A stretch of 64,000 nt of DNA from Chaetomium olivaceum (taxonomy: Eukaryota; Ascomycota; Sordariomycetes; Sordariales; Chaetomiaceae), in the NCBI GenBank assembly GCA_039881045.1, contig JAYWVB010000027.1, positions 418,899-482,898 on the forward strand, read 5' to 3'. The notes beneath the pieces were generated by a model. That model saw nothing but the letters and a program-made list of their open reading frames with translations, searched no databases and was not told the DNA's origin. Position 1 is the first letter of the stretch; the number at the start of each line of letters is the position of its first letter. Positions 46,084-57,976 of this stretch are shown piece by piece. Position numbers and translations under genes: made by a program.

Positions 46084-49000
46084 CTAGAGAGCATAGGGGT
46101 TGAGAGACCGGATGGTCAAGCATCTATAATCTTGTTAGCTGGGCCCATGCCAATTGGTCGTGATGTAGACTTACGGCGGGCTCTTGCTGAGGTCCGTCTT
46201 CAGAATGACCGGCACCCGTGCCATCTCCGTCACATCTTGGATGTAATCACCACCCTCCTCTCTGAGCTTGAACAGCTTCAGATACTTCTCCTTGTTTGTC
46301 AGGCGCGTCTCCGGCGCGTCGGCCGTGGGCACCTTGGAATCCGACCGCGTGCGGTGGAGGTTGCCAGCCGCACCCGCCGATGACCGGGTCGGCGACCCAG
46401 GGACGCTTTGCGTCGGCCGCTCCGCCAGCGACGCGCCAGCCATTGCTTCTGTAATGTCAGACGCGTTGTCAGACGCGTTCTCCTCATCATCATCGAAAAG
46501 GGCATCGACGTCATCCGTCGAGATGGTGCCCGTCTCGGTCTGCTTCCTGGTAGCCTCTTCACGTTCCTTCTTGGCCCGCTCTGCCGCCTCGGCCTGGCGC
46601 GCCACCGCCATGGCGTTGGAGTACCGCTGGGACAAGGCCGCCTTGGGACGCTCGTCTTCGGGGACGTACGCCGAGCTGGGCACGCCCTTCTCCCAGTAGA
46701 GCTCCAGGATCCGCTTTTCCTTACGGAATTCGGCCTTCTTCAAGGGCAGCTGGTCGCAGTGCACCCGCTTCTCGAAACCCCATTCGGGAATGAGGACGTC
46801 AAACGCCGACTCGTAGACACAGAGAACAATGCCTTCGCTGATCAGGTCGCCGTTTACTTCTTGGCGCTTCTTGTCCATGGCGCGGCAGGCCTCGATGTGG
46901 ACACTTTGTTCTTGGGCGTTCTGGGCCGAATCCTTTTTCGTGTTGCAAGCCTCGACCGTCTTGACAAGATTCTCCAGATCTTCGTTGTACTCAACCTGGC
47001 CTTCGGAAAGGACAGACTCCAGTTGACGGTGAACCAGAACATCTGCATAACGCCTCGTCGGGCTGGTGAAGTGAGTGTAGAGCGGCTGGTTGAGCGAGTA
47101 GTGAGCCCAGAGATGCTGAGCCGTCTTGCCCGCAATGAAATACTTGGCACGCTGCATCGACTTGAGCAGCAGTGTCTCCATACCCTTTCTGATATCAGCA
47201 TCGTCGACCCTGAAGAGGCTGTTCTGGAGCGTTCCGCTGCTCGAGGGATCGAATTCGTAGCCAAGCGCTGTCATGCGTTCCACAAAGGTTTGTAGACGAC
47301 GTGAGTTGGGTGCCGCGTGTCTACGCAAAAGCGCCTTCTCGGGGAGGGCGGTCGCCAGGCGTTGAGCAACATACGCATTGGCCTTGTGCATAAGCTCCTC
47401 GACAAGTTCGGTCGCCGAGGTCGTGTCAAAGACGTTGTGCTTGACGGGAATGTTCTCATCGTCCAGCTGCTGCAGGAGTCGGAGGGGCGCAATGGGCTCG
47501 CCACCAGCACCCAGACGGGCCTCACGGAACTTCTCCGTTAGGACCTACAAGGAGCATTGTTAGAATCTTTGGGGGTACAGTGTAAAGTGACTAGCGGGGG
47601 AACTCACATTGAGAAGCTGGATATCCTTGGCTTCTGCGGCGTCATGGGTAAACTCAGCAGCGCCGGAGATGGCCTCATCCATCTGGGAGAGCGAGAGCCT
47701 GCCGCCGCTCTTGACGACACTCTTCCCAATCCAGACATCTCCTTCGGCAACAGCACCGGTGAGGGGGTTGGCCGAGAAAACAACGCTGACCGTCAGACGA
47801 TCCTGGTTTGGAGTGAGCGAGCAGACTTCGCCCGAGACCTTGGGCGGAAGGAGGGCGCAGAATCTGTTGGCGAGCTGAACGGCAGTGCCACGCTTCTTTG
47901 CTTCGCGGTCTAGAAGCGAGTTTGGCTTGACAAAGTGGGTAACATCCGGCACGTGCACGCCAATTTCGATCTTACCGTCAGGCAATGACTTGACATGGAC
48001 ACCGTTTCCGAGCTCCTCAGAGCCATTCAGGTCGAGAGTGAAGACCTTCTCGTTCCGGAAATCCCGGCGAGCGGCGATGGCAGCTTCGTCTTCCTTGGCG
48101 ATAGTCCAGTCCTGGAGATTGATGCTGCGCAGCACGGCCTCGGCAAACTCGTCAGATGAGAAGTTGTTGTCCCTAAGGAGGGCATCTGTCTCGACCTTGA
48201 GGTCGCCCATTTTACCGAGCTTCTCAACCAGGGTGCCGAACGGATGCAGCGACGTAATAGGCCAGCGCTTAATGCAGGCCACAAATATCTGGTCCGCATA
48301 GTCCTGGTGCTTCTCGACAAAGTCGCGAGGAGCCTGCTCCGTGGGAATAGCAATCAGCGGGACACGCTTATCAGTCGGCTTGAACCACACGATCTTGGGC
48401 TTTTCCTGGGCCCGCGAGTCATGGTGCCGGGACATGCTGCCGTCACGCGCGGCCCGCTCGGCCTCCTGTTTCTCCTTGGTCGCCTGGCTGCTGGGACGAA
48501 GCAGGCCCAGAGTGCCGGAAAACATCTGACCCGGCACGCGTTCAATAACGGCGACAATGTGGCCGGCGTAAAGAGGCTTTGCCTCGTCGTTGATCTCTTC
48601 CTCCTCGACAAGGAGCAGGCTCTGGCCCTCGACTTCAACGTCGTCGTTCTTCTTCTGGGTGGGCCGCTGCCTGAGACTGCCACGACGGCGAATTCCGCCT
48701 TCGCCAGTGCCGTTGTCATCACCATTGCCGCCGCCTTGGTTGGTACCAGCGGTGGATCCGGAACGAGTGTCGGTGATGTCCTTGCGCTTCTTCTTCTCTT
48801 CCTTTTCGCGCTTCTGAGACCAGACCTCATCAACGTCGAGGAGCTCGACGGCGACAAGATCTCCCTCGAGGGCGCGGTTGCGGTCCTTGCTGCCGCAGAT
48901 GAAGATGTCGGCATCCAGCAAACCGTCCTGGGTCGAGACATAAGCATCGCTTCTGTTCTTCTTGTTTACACGAAGGACACCAGAAACGAGCTGTCCGTCA

Positions 49001-50481
49001 CCCAGGAGGGCAGGAAGCGTGGCTTGCGGCAGATAAGGGGTGAAAAGGGTCTTGCGCTGCTGCTGCTGTTGCTGGTGCTGCTGTTGTTGGCCACCCATCT
49101 GGGGCGCATGCTGGCTCGCCTGGAGCCCGCCCATGTGCTGACCATTCATGGAGGCGACCTGAAGAGCCTGCAGCTGGCTGATTTGCATGGGATTCAGCTG
49201 CTGCCCGGGGTACATACCGCCAATCATCATCTGTCCAGGGATCTGCATCAGCTGAGGCTGACCAGGATACTGGAAAGCTCCAATGTTCGAGATGGACTGG
49301 TGCTGATGGAGCTACGGCTACGATGGCCCGGCTGGAATCCCTGATTCTGGCCAGCACCACCGGTTTGATCCTGGGGTTGATTCTGGCCTTGATTTTGGCC
49401 CTGGGTGCGCCAGTTGCCGTCGAAGTTCCGAGAGGAAGTGCGGGCGTGGCCGCCACCACCACCACCACGACGGGGGAAGTCGCCGCCTAGACCGCCACGG
49501 CCGTTCGCGCCAACGGCCATGCTCTGGCTTCGACCGTGGCCGCCGCGACCACCGCGGAAGGATGAAGACGGAACCCCCAGATTCTCGTTTGCGGGGAGCG
49601 CAGGGCTTGTGTTTGCGCCCTTGGCCTCGTCCTCCGGCCTTTCGGCGGGGTTCGAGGTGCCGGGAGCAGGGAACTGGAAACCAGACGTGGTACGCTTCTG
49701 TTGGGCGATCTCGGCGGCCTTCTTGGCATCGGCGAGGGCCAAGGAGTGACGTCTCTGATGACCGCCTCCCGCGCCACCGCCGCCGCCGCGGCCGCCACGA
49801 CCTCCGGCGTTCTCTCTGCCTTGTCCTTGAGGGTTTTCAAAGCTGCCAAAGGCAGATCCAGACGCCCCAGAGGAGGGCGCCGGAGGGGGGCCCATGCCCA
49901 TGTTGGGGAGAGCCGACTGATTACGGCGATGTGACAAAGGTTGTGTTGGCGGAGCCAGGGGCACGTTCTGCTGCGGAAGCTGAGTCGGGAATTGGTAGCC
50001 GGGTTGCGGCGACATATTGGGCATGGCAGCCTGGAGCGGGTTATAGCCGCCGGCCCCGAGGGCCTGTCCAGGTAGCATGCTCATCTGCTGGTAGGTGGCT
50101 TGGAGCTGCTGTTGCTGTTGTTGCAATAGCTCGATCTGCTGCTGGATGGCCAGCTGCTCCACTAATGTGAGAGACGGCGGTTAGCTACCGTTTTGTGTGT
50201 CCATATCCGGGAAATAGCACTTGAGCCCAGTGGCCGGGACCGTTGCACGAGCCGCACTGTTTGGGGGAGGGGGGGGCGGAGGGGGGGGGGGGGGGGGGGG
50301 GCGCAGAGAAACGTAGACGCAACACGAGATATTTGAACTTACTGCCAGGGTTCGCAAACATACTCATCAGCGGGGTCAGTTCCGAGGGACTCCTGCGATG
50401 GGCAATGTGCAGCCGGCGGCCAGTAGGGCCGGGGACGCCTCCAGGCTGAGGCTGCTGTTGGTGTTGTTGCTGCTGATCCAT
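46084..50481 (-). CDS. SSD1: Ssd1-type RNA-binding protein with inactive RNase II (RNB) fold
   Basis: Ssd1 binds mRNAs for cell-wall proteins and represses their translation under control of the Cbk1/NDR kinase. Exons are 50481-50343, 50161-47608, 47544-46175 and 46123-46084, about 1367 residues. A Gln-rich N terminus (MDQQQQHQQQ, QQQIELLQQQQQQLQ) holds Cbk1-like HxRxxS sites such as HRRNQS and HQRRHS. Cold-shock-like and RNB domains follow (YLPQATLPALLGDGQLVSG, DRNRALEGDLVAVELL, ITSLHPFGTLVEKLG). At the RNB active site the aspartate cluster of true RNases is replaced by LDLNGSEELGNGVHV, as in known Ssd1 proteins. The C terminus (SPPCLTIRSLNPYAL) is in a 40-nt final exon. One frame break near 49300-49315 (a missing base around RSRSS/HQHQSISNIG) splits the long exon. 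Intron 1 holds a G21 run. Confidence 0.93.
50281..50301. repeat. G21 homopolymer in SSD1 intron 1
   Basis: Twenty-one consecutive G on the plus strand (C on the SSD1 strand), flanked by further G runs at 50264-50280. Its length is likely unreliable in any assembly. It lies wholly inside the first SSD1 intron. Confidence 0.95.
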
Positions 50482-52343
50482 GGCGGTGGTTGTGCGATGC
50501 GGAGCGGCGAGCAGAACAAATCGATCGAGTCGACGGATGCACGTAGAGTGCGGAACGGGCTTTGCTCAAATGTGTTTGCGGACAGCCGTAGATATGAGTT
50601 GGAAGTCTGTCTACCGGACGGGAATCTGGTTGTTTCTGTTCCTGTGTGTTTTTGGATTTTGCGGAGGCGATGCTCGTGGTCAATTTCGGGTGCTGGAATA
50701 TTGGGAGCCCAAGTCGGTTAATGAAAGATGGAGAAAACCAAGAGGGAGTGTGTAGAGATGGACGATCTTGATGGTGGAAGGTTGGATGCCGAAAGGCTGA
50801 GGGGGGAATATGGGTTGAAGGAGGGTGCGAGTGAGGAGGAACTCGAGTTGAGGATGATGACGATGAAGGTTCGCGGGATGCGCACAGTCGAACAGCAAGC
50901 AGGAAGGATGCCCCGGGCCTGGTCGAGTGATGGTGCTCTGTGCTCAGGCCTCAGGCTCAGTGCCCCAAGCAACGCTTGCCCAGGAGCCCAGCTCCCACTG
51001 ACCGAAGAGTGGGTCATGGCCCCGCACAGCTAATCCAAACGAAGCTGGAGCCTCGAGGTGAGAGGGGCAGAGACGGGCAACGCTGCAGCACTCAAGCCCT
51101 GTCGTTCAGCGGCGGCTCAGGTAGGTCTCTTGCAGATACGGGTCGCCCCTGTTCCCCGCCGTTTTCCAGGTTTGGACCATTGGAGCTCGACTTTCATCGT
51201 TTCATCACACAAACGGAATAGAGGTCGAAAAAGGGAATATACAAATTGAGACGGATCAACGCGAGACACAAGCACGACAACCTGGAAGCTCCGGTGTTCG
51301 GGCGGGGTGGATTACCGCCATCAGGGGTCCAAGTGCCCACAGTTCCAGGAGTTGCACTCCGTCCCATACGAAGTACATACATACATAGGTACTTTTGTCC
51401 CATCCTTTTTTTCTCTTGCACCGGAGTCAGGCGCCAGGCTGCCAGACCGCCAATGCCCATGTATGGATACCTGAGGTGATTATGATGATGAGTCTCACCG
51501 AAAACTGAGCAGCTGCGGCGCAAGACGGAGAGAATAAAAATAACCAACCTTCAAAAGAGGCGCCAATCCCATCTGCCGCTCGGCAGCCCCCGAGTGGCAT
51601 GGGTTCGTTACACCATAAACTTGGAAACGCCCCTAGCTACTGTCTTGTCTTGTTTCGAATCACGATTTCTTTGTACGGTTCGGGGTCGCGTTCAAGAGAA
51701 CGGAATGATAATCCGAAGAGACAATGGGCCTTCTGATGAATGCTTGGCTCAATGGCAGACAGGCGTTGTGTACCTCCTTCACGTAGATACCTAGATACCT
51801 TAGTCTAGCCGGCGCAATATGTCATGATTCCTGGTAGACACACAGGCCAGAGTGCAGTCACAAATATCACGAATTCCACTACATGTTATACGAAGAGCCT
51901 TATGATCGCCTCATGGCTGAGGACGGCGTGGATGGGCATTGTCAATTGTTGGAGGTATAGAGGTCCTTGGCGGAAGATTGAGCCACCCCCTGATTGCTGA
52001 TGTTCTTGCTGGTTAGGAGCTGGTACATACAAGTGGTGTGTGTTGGTGGCAAAATAGAATTACATAACAAGCTGGGGAACAGCAAGTGGCAGAGTCGAAG
52101 CTTCTTAGTTCAACAGGGTTAGGGTTAACTAGTGGTCTTTGTCGATATGGACCCTTATTGACCAAACCCAAACCGGCACTGTCAGCTGCAGGCGAACACC
52201 TGAGGGTGGTCCTAGCGGCTGCGCCCCAACATGAAATTGACAAACGGGCATCAGTTCCACGACACCGACAACAACCGCGATTGAAGATCGCCGAGTACCA
52301 TGGCCTGATAAACACATCACGAAACCCAAAGGCAACCTTGACA
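50482..52343. other. Divergent intergenic region SSD1 / GLE1
   Basis: About 1.9 kb between divergent starts. TACATACATAGGTAC-like words occur near 51372-51390 and 51784-51800. No supported gene or RNA is seen. Confidence 0.5.
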
Positions 52344-54030
52344 ATGGCAGGTTCATCTCCTACGCGCCGGCAGAGCTACCATTGGCCTACCGGCAGTCCA
52401 CAACGAAACGTTCTCGAAGAAATACTCGGCGACGACAGGAATTCGGAAGCGCGCCATAGATACCTTCTCGAGACAGCAAAGAGAGAACATGACAGAGTCA
52501 GGGAGGAAGCCAGAGAGAGAGTGTACCGGGAGCAGTTGCAGAGGGAGGAGAGACAGCGGTTGCTCGATGCTCGGAGGAAAGAGGAAGAGAGGATCAAGCT
52601 CGAGGAGGCGCTCGCCGCGGATCGCGCGCGTCTGAATGAGCTCAAAGCAAAGAAGATCGCGATCCCCGCGCCTCTGCCCGACCCAGAACCACCTGTTGCG
52701 CCAGCGGTCAACGGAAAACCTCCTGCTGTCCCACTACCCACGAACAATGTCCCAACCCAGACCAACGGGGCGGCCACATCACCGAAACCAACAACGATCA
52801 CCGCGGTGCCCAAGCCGCCTAGTGCACCCGTACCAGCGCAGATTCAGAGCCAGGCCCCAGCGACAGCGCCGCACAAAGCACCAGAACCGGCGAAGCCAGC
52901 AAACTCGGTCCTCGGCATCAATGGCCTTCTCAATAACACGCCACAACCCACTGGCGTCGCCTCAAATTCCGGGACATCGCGTTCAGCTGCCCAGCCGCCG
53001 ACACAAACGCGACCCGACAAATATACAGAGATCCATAAAAATCTCAAGATGCTCCGGAAGTTCATGGCTGACCAAGCCAAAACAAACCCAGCTCTGAAGA
53101 GAAGAATGGGCGATATGCGGCGAGAGATCCGCAAGTCTGTCGGGCAACTCACCGTCACTTTGGGAGTCGCAGGGGTGAACAAAACACAGGTAAGGGGCTC
53201 CGTATTTGATGCTACCTATCATTGGGGCGTCAGTTACTGACTATCATATTACAGCAACAAAACATTCTCAGACTACTGCGCGAGGCACTATCAAATCAGG
53301 TGCAGTCGCAGTTGATGGACCCCAGTAACTTTGTTTTGGAGCCGAGGAACCCAGTCGAGGGGCTGCACACAACGACGCCACTCTTCCATCAATATTCCTC
53401 TACCTCATCAACATCTTTGCGAAAGCGGCCATAGCCCAGTTCATCAACGAGGCCGGCGCGCGACCGGAGACCGCGGACCCAGTTGGCGTCTGCGTTGCCG
53501 CGACCCTCTCGGAGCCCGAGTTTCTATGGCGCGGCACATCGCTAATCGACATCATGCTCGCCAAATTCAGGATAGTATGCCCTGTCCTGTTCGGCTACCG
53601 AGGTAGCGAGAAGACGGAGGGGAGACAGAGGTTGGGCTGGTGGAAAGACAGCGGCCGGTGGGTCCCTGAGCAGCAACATATGGACCGTATGACTGGTCTG
53701 GGCGCTGGTTTCGCGTCGATATCGCTTCGAAACTTTGCTATGTCCAAGAAGACGAATCCCTTCCCCCCGCGGGTTTATTGGACGGCCATGGCGAGGATCG
53801 TTAACACGCCGGCTGCGGAGATCTCTGACACACAATGCGTTGTGTTGAAGGCAATGGTGGAGAGTTACGAGCAAAAGTTCATTGAGTTCTACGGGACGGC
53901 TGCCATCGCGGCTCTACGGACAGCACTGGTTGAATTCCCAGCCAGAGCACCACAGAAGTCGGCGGCTGTAAATTCACTAGAGGTTTTGGCGCAGATGCTG
54001 AAGCGGGATACGGGTTTAGTTCTTGGATAA
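52344..54030 (+). CDS. GLE1: Gle1 mRNA export factor
   Basis: Gle1 sits on the cytoplasmic face of the nuclear pore and, with inositol hexakisphosphate, activates the DEAD-box ATPase Dbp5 to release exported mRNPs. Two exons (52344-53189 and 53255-54030) give about 540 residues. The N-terminal half is a charged coiled coil (RYLLETAKREHDRVREEARE ... RKEEERIKLEEALAADR) and then a Pro/Ala linker. The conserved GLE1 domain starts at KNLKMLRKFMADQA and runs through IFLYLINIFAKAAIAQF, CPVLFGYRG and LGWWKDSG. One G is missing from the run at 53359-53362: conserved PVEGAAHNDATLPSIF needs one more base there. Without correction the product would stop at about 53434. The start was chosen at the ATG preceding MAGSSPTRRQS; the in-frame sequence upstream is leader. 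Confidence 0.92.
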
Positions 54031-54332
54031 AGGGATTGGGGTACGAGACGGCGTACGATGTTGGTAATTCATTCTTGGCTCGGGACAGAGTCAACATAGG
54101 GTCATTTTATCATTGTAGGATGGGACAGGATGGCCGCAGTGGCCCGGGATATGTCATGGTTTGGGGTGTTGCATGTATCCCAACCATGGTTGTGGTAAAT
54201 ACCCGACATATGAGAATATCAAAAAGAAAGAAAACAAACGCCTCATTGCGAAAACCCCATCTATCTACGCCTTGGTATTATGCAATACAGCCCAATAGCC
54301 TCCCATTAATCTCCAGTCAACCCCCGTCGACC
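54031..54332. other. Convergent 3' flanks of GLE1 and TLG1
   Basis: About 300 bases between the two stop codons. No feature is seen. Confidence 0.5.
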
Positions 54333-55206
54333 TCATAGTATCAAGAGCAAGATCAACAGGATGACCAACACCACAATCAAAAGCCCTATACAGCAACCAC
54401 TATACTTATCCTCAGTCCTCCTGAGCACATAGTTCAGCTTGCCCATGCCCGTCTGCAGCCTCCCCTGAACCCGATCCGCCACACGCTCCGTCTCCTCGAG
54501 CATCTCCACCTGCTCCTCCAGCTCGCGACCCATATCGTCCGCCTGCCGCCGCAGATTCCCCACCGTCTGGAACACCCCATCTAGATGCTGGTCCTGCTCG
54601 CGCATCATCACCACCTGCTGCTCGCGCTCAAACTCAGCCACATAGTCGTTGCCCCCCGCGCCGCCGCCGCCGCCGCCGCCGGTCTCCCCATCCGGGATAG
54701 CAAAGGACGACGGATCCGGCAGATCCCCGCCATTCTGCCCGCGCCTTGCACCGGAAACCGAGGAAGAAGCAACCTTGACGAGCTCCTCGCGCATATCATC
54801 GACCTCGCCGCCGACCTCCTGGACGAGGCGCTTGCGGCGGCCGACCTCGGGCACCGAGAGGCCGTACTGGGCCGGGTTAGACTCGACCGCGCGGACGGAT
54901 TCGACAAGGTCGGCAAGGTCGTCGGCTAGCGACGTCAGCGAGGACTCGAGGTCGGAGCGCGCCGAGGCGAGTTCGGGCGAGGTGGGTGCGGTCGCGAGCG
55001 AGCGGATGCGGAGGTAGGATGTGAAGAGGGAGCGGGCGGTTTGGAGTTGGGTGAGGACATCTCTGTGAGGTTGGAGTTTCCATGTTGGTTATCTAATCGC
55101 CTATTGGAGGGGGGCTGCAGGAGGTGAAAGAAAGCAGTTGAAGGAAGGGGGGAACGTACTGCTGGACCTGGAGGAACGGGTCCTCCTCGTTCGTTGAGGA
55201 CATCAT
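54333..55206 (-). CDS. TLG1: Tlg1/syntaxin-6-type SNARE
   Basis: A Qc-type SNARE of the trans-Golgi and endosomes. Two exons (55206-55160 and 55062-54333) give 258 residues; the start could also be the second ATG, three bases downstream. The N-terminal Habc-like helices are DVLTQLQTARSLFTSYLRI and DDLADLVESVRAVESNP, with the syntaxin-6 group signature GLSVPEVGRRKRLVQEV. A poly-Gly stretch then precedes the SNARE motif (QDQHLDGVFQTVGNLRRQAD ... GRELEEQVEMLEETERVADR) with the central Gln in LEEQ. The C-terminal membrane anchor is very hydrophobic (IGLLIVVLVILLILLLIL) and ends the protein, as in tail-anchored SNAREs, which are Get pathway clients. No frame break was found. Confidence 0.9.
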
Positions 55207-55748
55207 CCCGCGCCGTGGTCGGTCACGCTATTAGGCGGGTTGTCGCATTCGCGGGACGGTAACTGAGCATGTCGCCAGGTACTGTCTCGCGGATGTGGAG
55301 GGAGACTTTGTCGAGATTGACAAGCTGAGGTTCGTTTAGGGGATGACGTTGCAACTCGGCGAGATGACCTTGATGCCAGCTCGGTTCCAGATTCCGAGCC
55401 TCGAGATGATATAATCACGGTTGGTGTGCTTCCAGCAGACCGGACGAAGGCGTGCCTTGCCCGTTTCCGTCGATGGTTTGCGGGGCACAGTGCGTCTTGC
55501 TCTGCAGCAAGTCGCATCCTGCAACTCTGGCGCGCCCGGGCCCCGAGCCCCCTTGTCCACAGGTACCCGCCCGCTAACCAACAGCCGGGGGTGGGAAGCG
55601 CTGTCAAGTTGAAACGTAGCTTCAACAACTGTCGACGCTGGCCTTATTTTCGTCGACTTCCCCCGTTGCTTGATCCAATTGATTTGGATCCATCACCAAA
55701 ACTGTTCTTTTCAACCCAAATACGCCGGCACCATATCAAACCGCCAAA
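55207..55748. other. Divergent intergenic region TLG1 / cyclophilin B
   Basis: About 540 bp with both promoters. No further gene is seen. Confidence 0.5.
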
Positions 55749-56887
55749 ATGCTCAACGTGAAGCGGATCTTTGTCGCCGCTTCCTTGATGGTGGGCGCGA
55801 CCATGATGTTTGCGCAGCCCGCCGAAGCTGCCAAGGGCCCAAAGATCACCCACAAGGTCTACTTCGACATCCAGCACGGCGATGACTCGCTCGGCCGCGT
55901 TGTCATGGGCCTCTACGGAAAGACTGTCCCTGAGACGGCCGAGAACTTCCGTGCTCTGGCCACTGGCGAGAAGGGCTTCGGCTATGAGGGTTCCACCTTC
56001 CACCGCGTGATCAAGCAGTTCATGATCCAGGGCGGTGACTTCACCAAGGGCGACGGCACTGGTGGCAAGTCGAGTATGTGTCACCCAATTCCTCCCCAAT
56101 TGGTATCAAGAGCCCAGCGCTAACTTGGTGACTGCAGTCTACGGTGACAAGTTCCCCGATGAGAACTTCAAGCTCAAGCACACCAAGAAGGGCCTGCTCT
56201 CCATGGCCAACGCGGGCAAGGACACCAACGGCTCCCAGTTTTTCATCACCACCGTTGTCACTTCGTAAGTTGCACCCCTGGTCCGAGGAGGAGCACCTCT
56301 CCTACGGTATTGCTAACACCAGCTTGCAGTTGGCTTGATGGCCGTCACGTCGTCTTCGGCGAGGTCCTCGAGGGCTACGACATCGTCGAGAAGATCGAGA
56401 ACGTCGAGACCGCGCCTGGTGACAAGCCCGTCAAGACAGTCAAGATTGCCAAGAGCGGCGAGCTGGAGGTCCCTCCTGAAGGTATCCACGTGGAGCTCTA
56501 AGCTTTTTTCACAATGTGTGCCAACATTCCCCCGTCTCCCTTGACACCTCTGTGGATATAAAATGAGATTTACCGGGTGTCACTGGCCCTGGTGTCGACA
56601 ATACCAATTTGCAGTTCCCATGTTGCATCCCACCATGCCATGTCTCAAAAGACACTGTACTGATCGTTCATTCTTGGTCACCCGCCTACTCAGGCATCGA
56701 TGCCCCTGAAGATGCGAACGCCGCCCCCGGAACAAAGGAGCCAGGTTCTGCCGTTGACCTTGGCGACGACTGGCCTCTTCTGGTCAAGGTGGTCCTTGTG
56801 GGAATCGTTGTGGCGGTCTTTGCGATGTGGCTGCGTTTCTCGAGAGGCCAGGCTCAAAGCGACGGTTATGAGAAGACTCGTGTGTGA
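55749..56887 (+). CDS. cypB: ER cyclophilin B with two possible C termini
   Basis: A peptidyl-prolyl cis-trans isomerase of the ER lumen. The short form uses exons 55749-56073, 56138-56264 and 56330-56501 and has 207 residues: a signal peptide (MLNVKRIFVAASLMVGATMMFAQ), the cyclophilin core with FHRVIKQFMIQGGDF, GSQFFITT and WLDGRHVVFGEV, and the ending GIHVEL, which resembles an HDEL retention signal. A GTATCC donor inside the last exon (after 56481) can join a CAG acceptor at 56691-56693 to an exon 56694-56887, giving about 265 residues. That ending (GIDAPEDANAAPGTKEP, then a hydrophobic segment VKVVLVGIVVAVFAMWL) would anchor the enzyme in the membrane instead. The alternative exon keeps frame and has coding-like sequence. 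The short form is certain; the long form is a prediction from splice sites. Confidence 0.93.
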
Positions 56888-57074
56888 GCTATGAATGTAG
56901 AATGGTGATCTGGAGGGGAACATTGTAGTGTATTTGGGCGAGCAAAGGGTGTCTTTTACAACACGTTCCGTTAGATGCAAGTGGCCCCGTTTCAGGCATC
57001 CCATTTTTTCGTGACCCAAAACCTTCAACCCGCTTTGAATGACATCCCTCATCACACAACTCCAAACCACCAAG

Positions 57075-57603
57075 ATGAAGGTCCTCACATTAAATTTTTT
57101 GACCTGCGCGGTCAAGACGTGCAAGTCTTCATCTGACTCGTTTCCGCTTCACCCCAAAGATGCAGAACTCGTCAGTGACGATGTCGAGCTCAACCCGCAG
57201 TTGTTAGTCAATTTATTGCCCCGCATCGACTGGAATGCTTTGCGGACGACATCTACAGAGGCAAGTAATGATCATTCTCGGTGTTGCCGGTTCTCAGACC
57301 TTCATTTTGGTTATCTTGATTTCCCATACAACCTCCTCTTCCGTTCACAACTGCTTTCTCTCGTTCTTCATCGCCTCTTGTTCTCAACGTTTCTAACATG
57401 TCGCAGCTTGGCTTCCCTCAACTGCCCGAGCAGCCGCCAACTCAGAAGAACTTCAGGCGGACGAGAAGCTGCTCAAGGATCTGCATACCTTGCTCATGGA
57501 GACGCAGATGAACGAGGGCAAGCTGGTTTGTGGGCACTGCTCGCACGAGTATGCGGTACGGGAAGGCATCGCAAATTTCCTGCTGCCGAGCCATTTAGTA
57601 TGA
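57075..57603 (+). CDS. TRM112: Trm112, methyltransferase activator
   Basis: Trm112 is a small zinc protein that activates several methyltransferases for tRNA, rRNA and release factor eRF1. Exons 57075-57260 and 57407-57603 give about 127 residues, the family length. The zinc site is NFLTCAVKTC at the N terminus plus KLVCGHCSHEY near the C terminus; the end FLLPSHLV is typical. The intron uses a GC donor (ACAGAG|GCAAGT, the classic GC-AG form) and a CGCAG acceptor. A base appears missing near 57441-57443, since PEQPPT must lead into AEELQADEKLLKDLH but the frame shifts there. It is convergent with BIG1. Confidence 0.92.
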
Positions 57604-57976
57604 GCGTCGTGGATTTGAGCTGGCAAGGAAAGGAAAAGGGGAGGTTATTGTGAATTAGTCACTAGCCATGGGAGGACGTTGGCTAATTTGGGTCACGGAG
57701 TTTACGATCACATTTTATCGACTATGATTGCATTCCATTAACTTCCTTTTCTCCAGCCCTGATGGGGTTTATTAGCTGGGGTGGATGGGCCCTTGAAGCC
57801 TGCGCCTTTTTTGACATCACGTATCGGAGAGCCATAATCATGACCATGTTTCGCAAAAGTCTAGACATTGATACCACGATTATGCTCAAACCAACTAACT
57901 CCAGCCCAGGTAGCTATGCTACAGACAATCCAGGAAACGAAACCGCATTTACCACACAATATCACCACACGCTATT
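57604..57976. other. Convergent 3' flanks of TRM112 and BIG1
   Basis: About 370 bases. No feature is supported. Confidence 0.5.

Noticed and set aside
45569..46087. 172-codon open frame ending at the SSD1 stop
   Set aside because: Composition (Ser/Leu/His-rich) is unlike a conserved protein and it runs into the SSD1 3' end on the opposite strand.
48244..49344. 366-codon open frame antisense to SSD1
   Set aside because: It mirrors the GC-biased coding frame of SSD1 and has no motifs.
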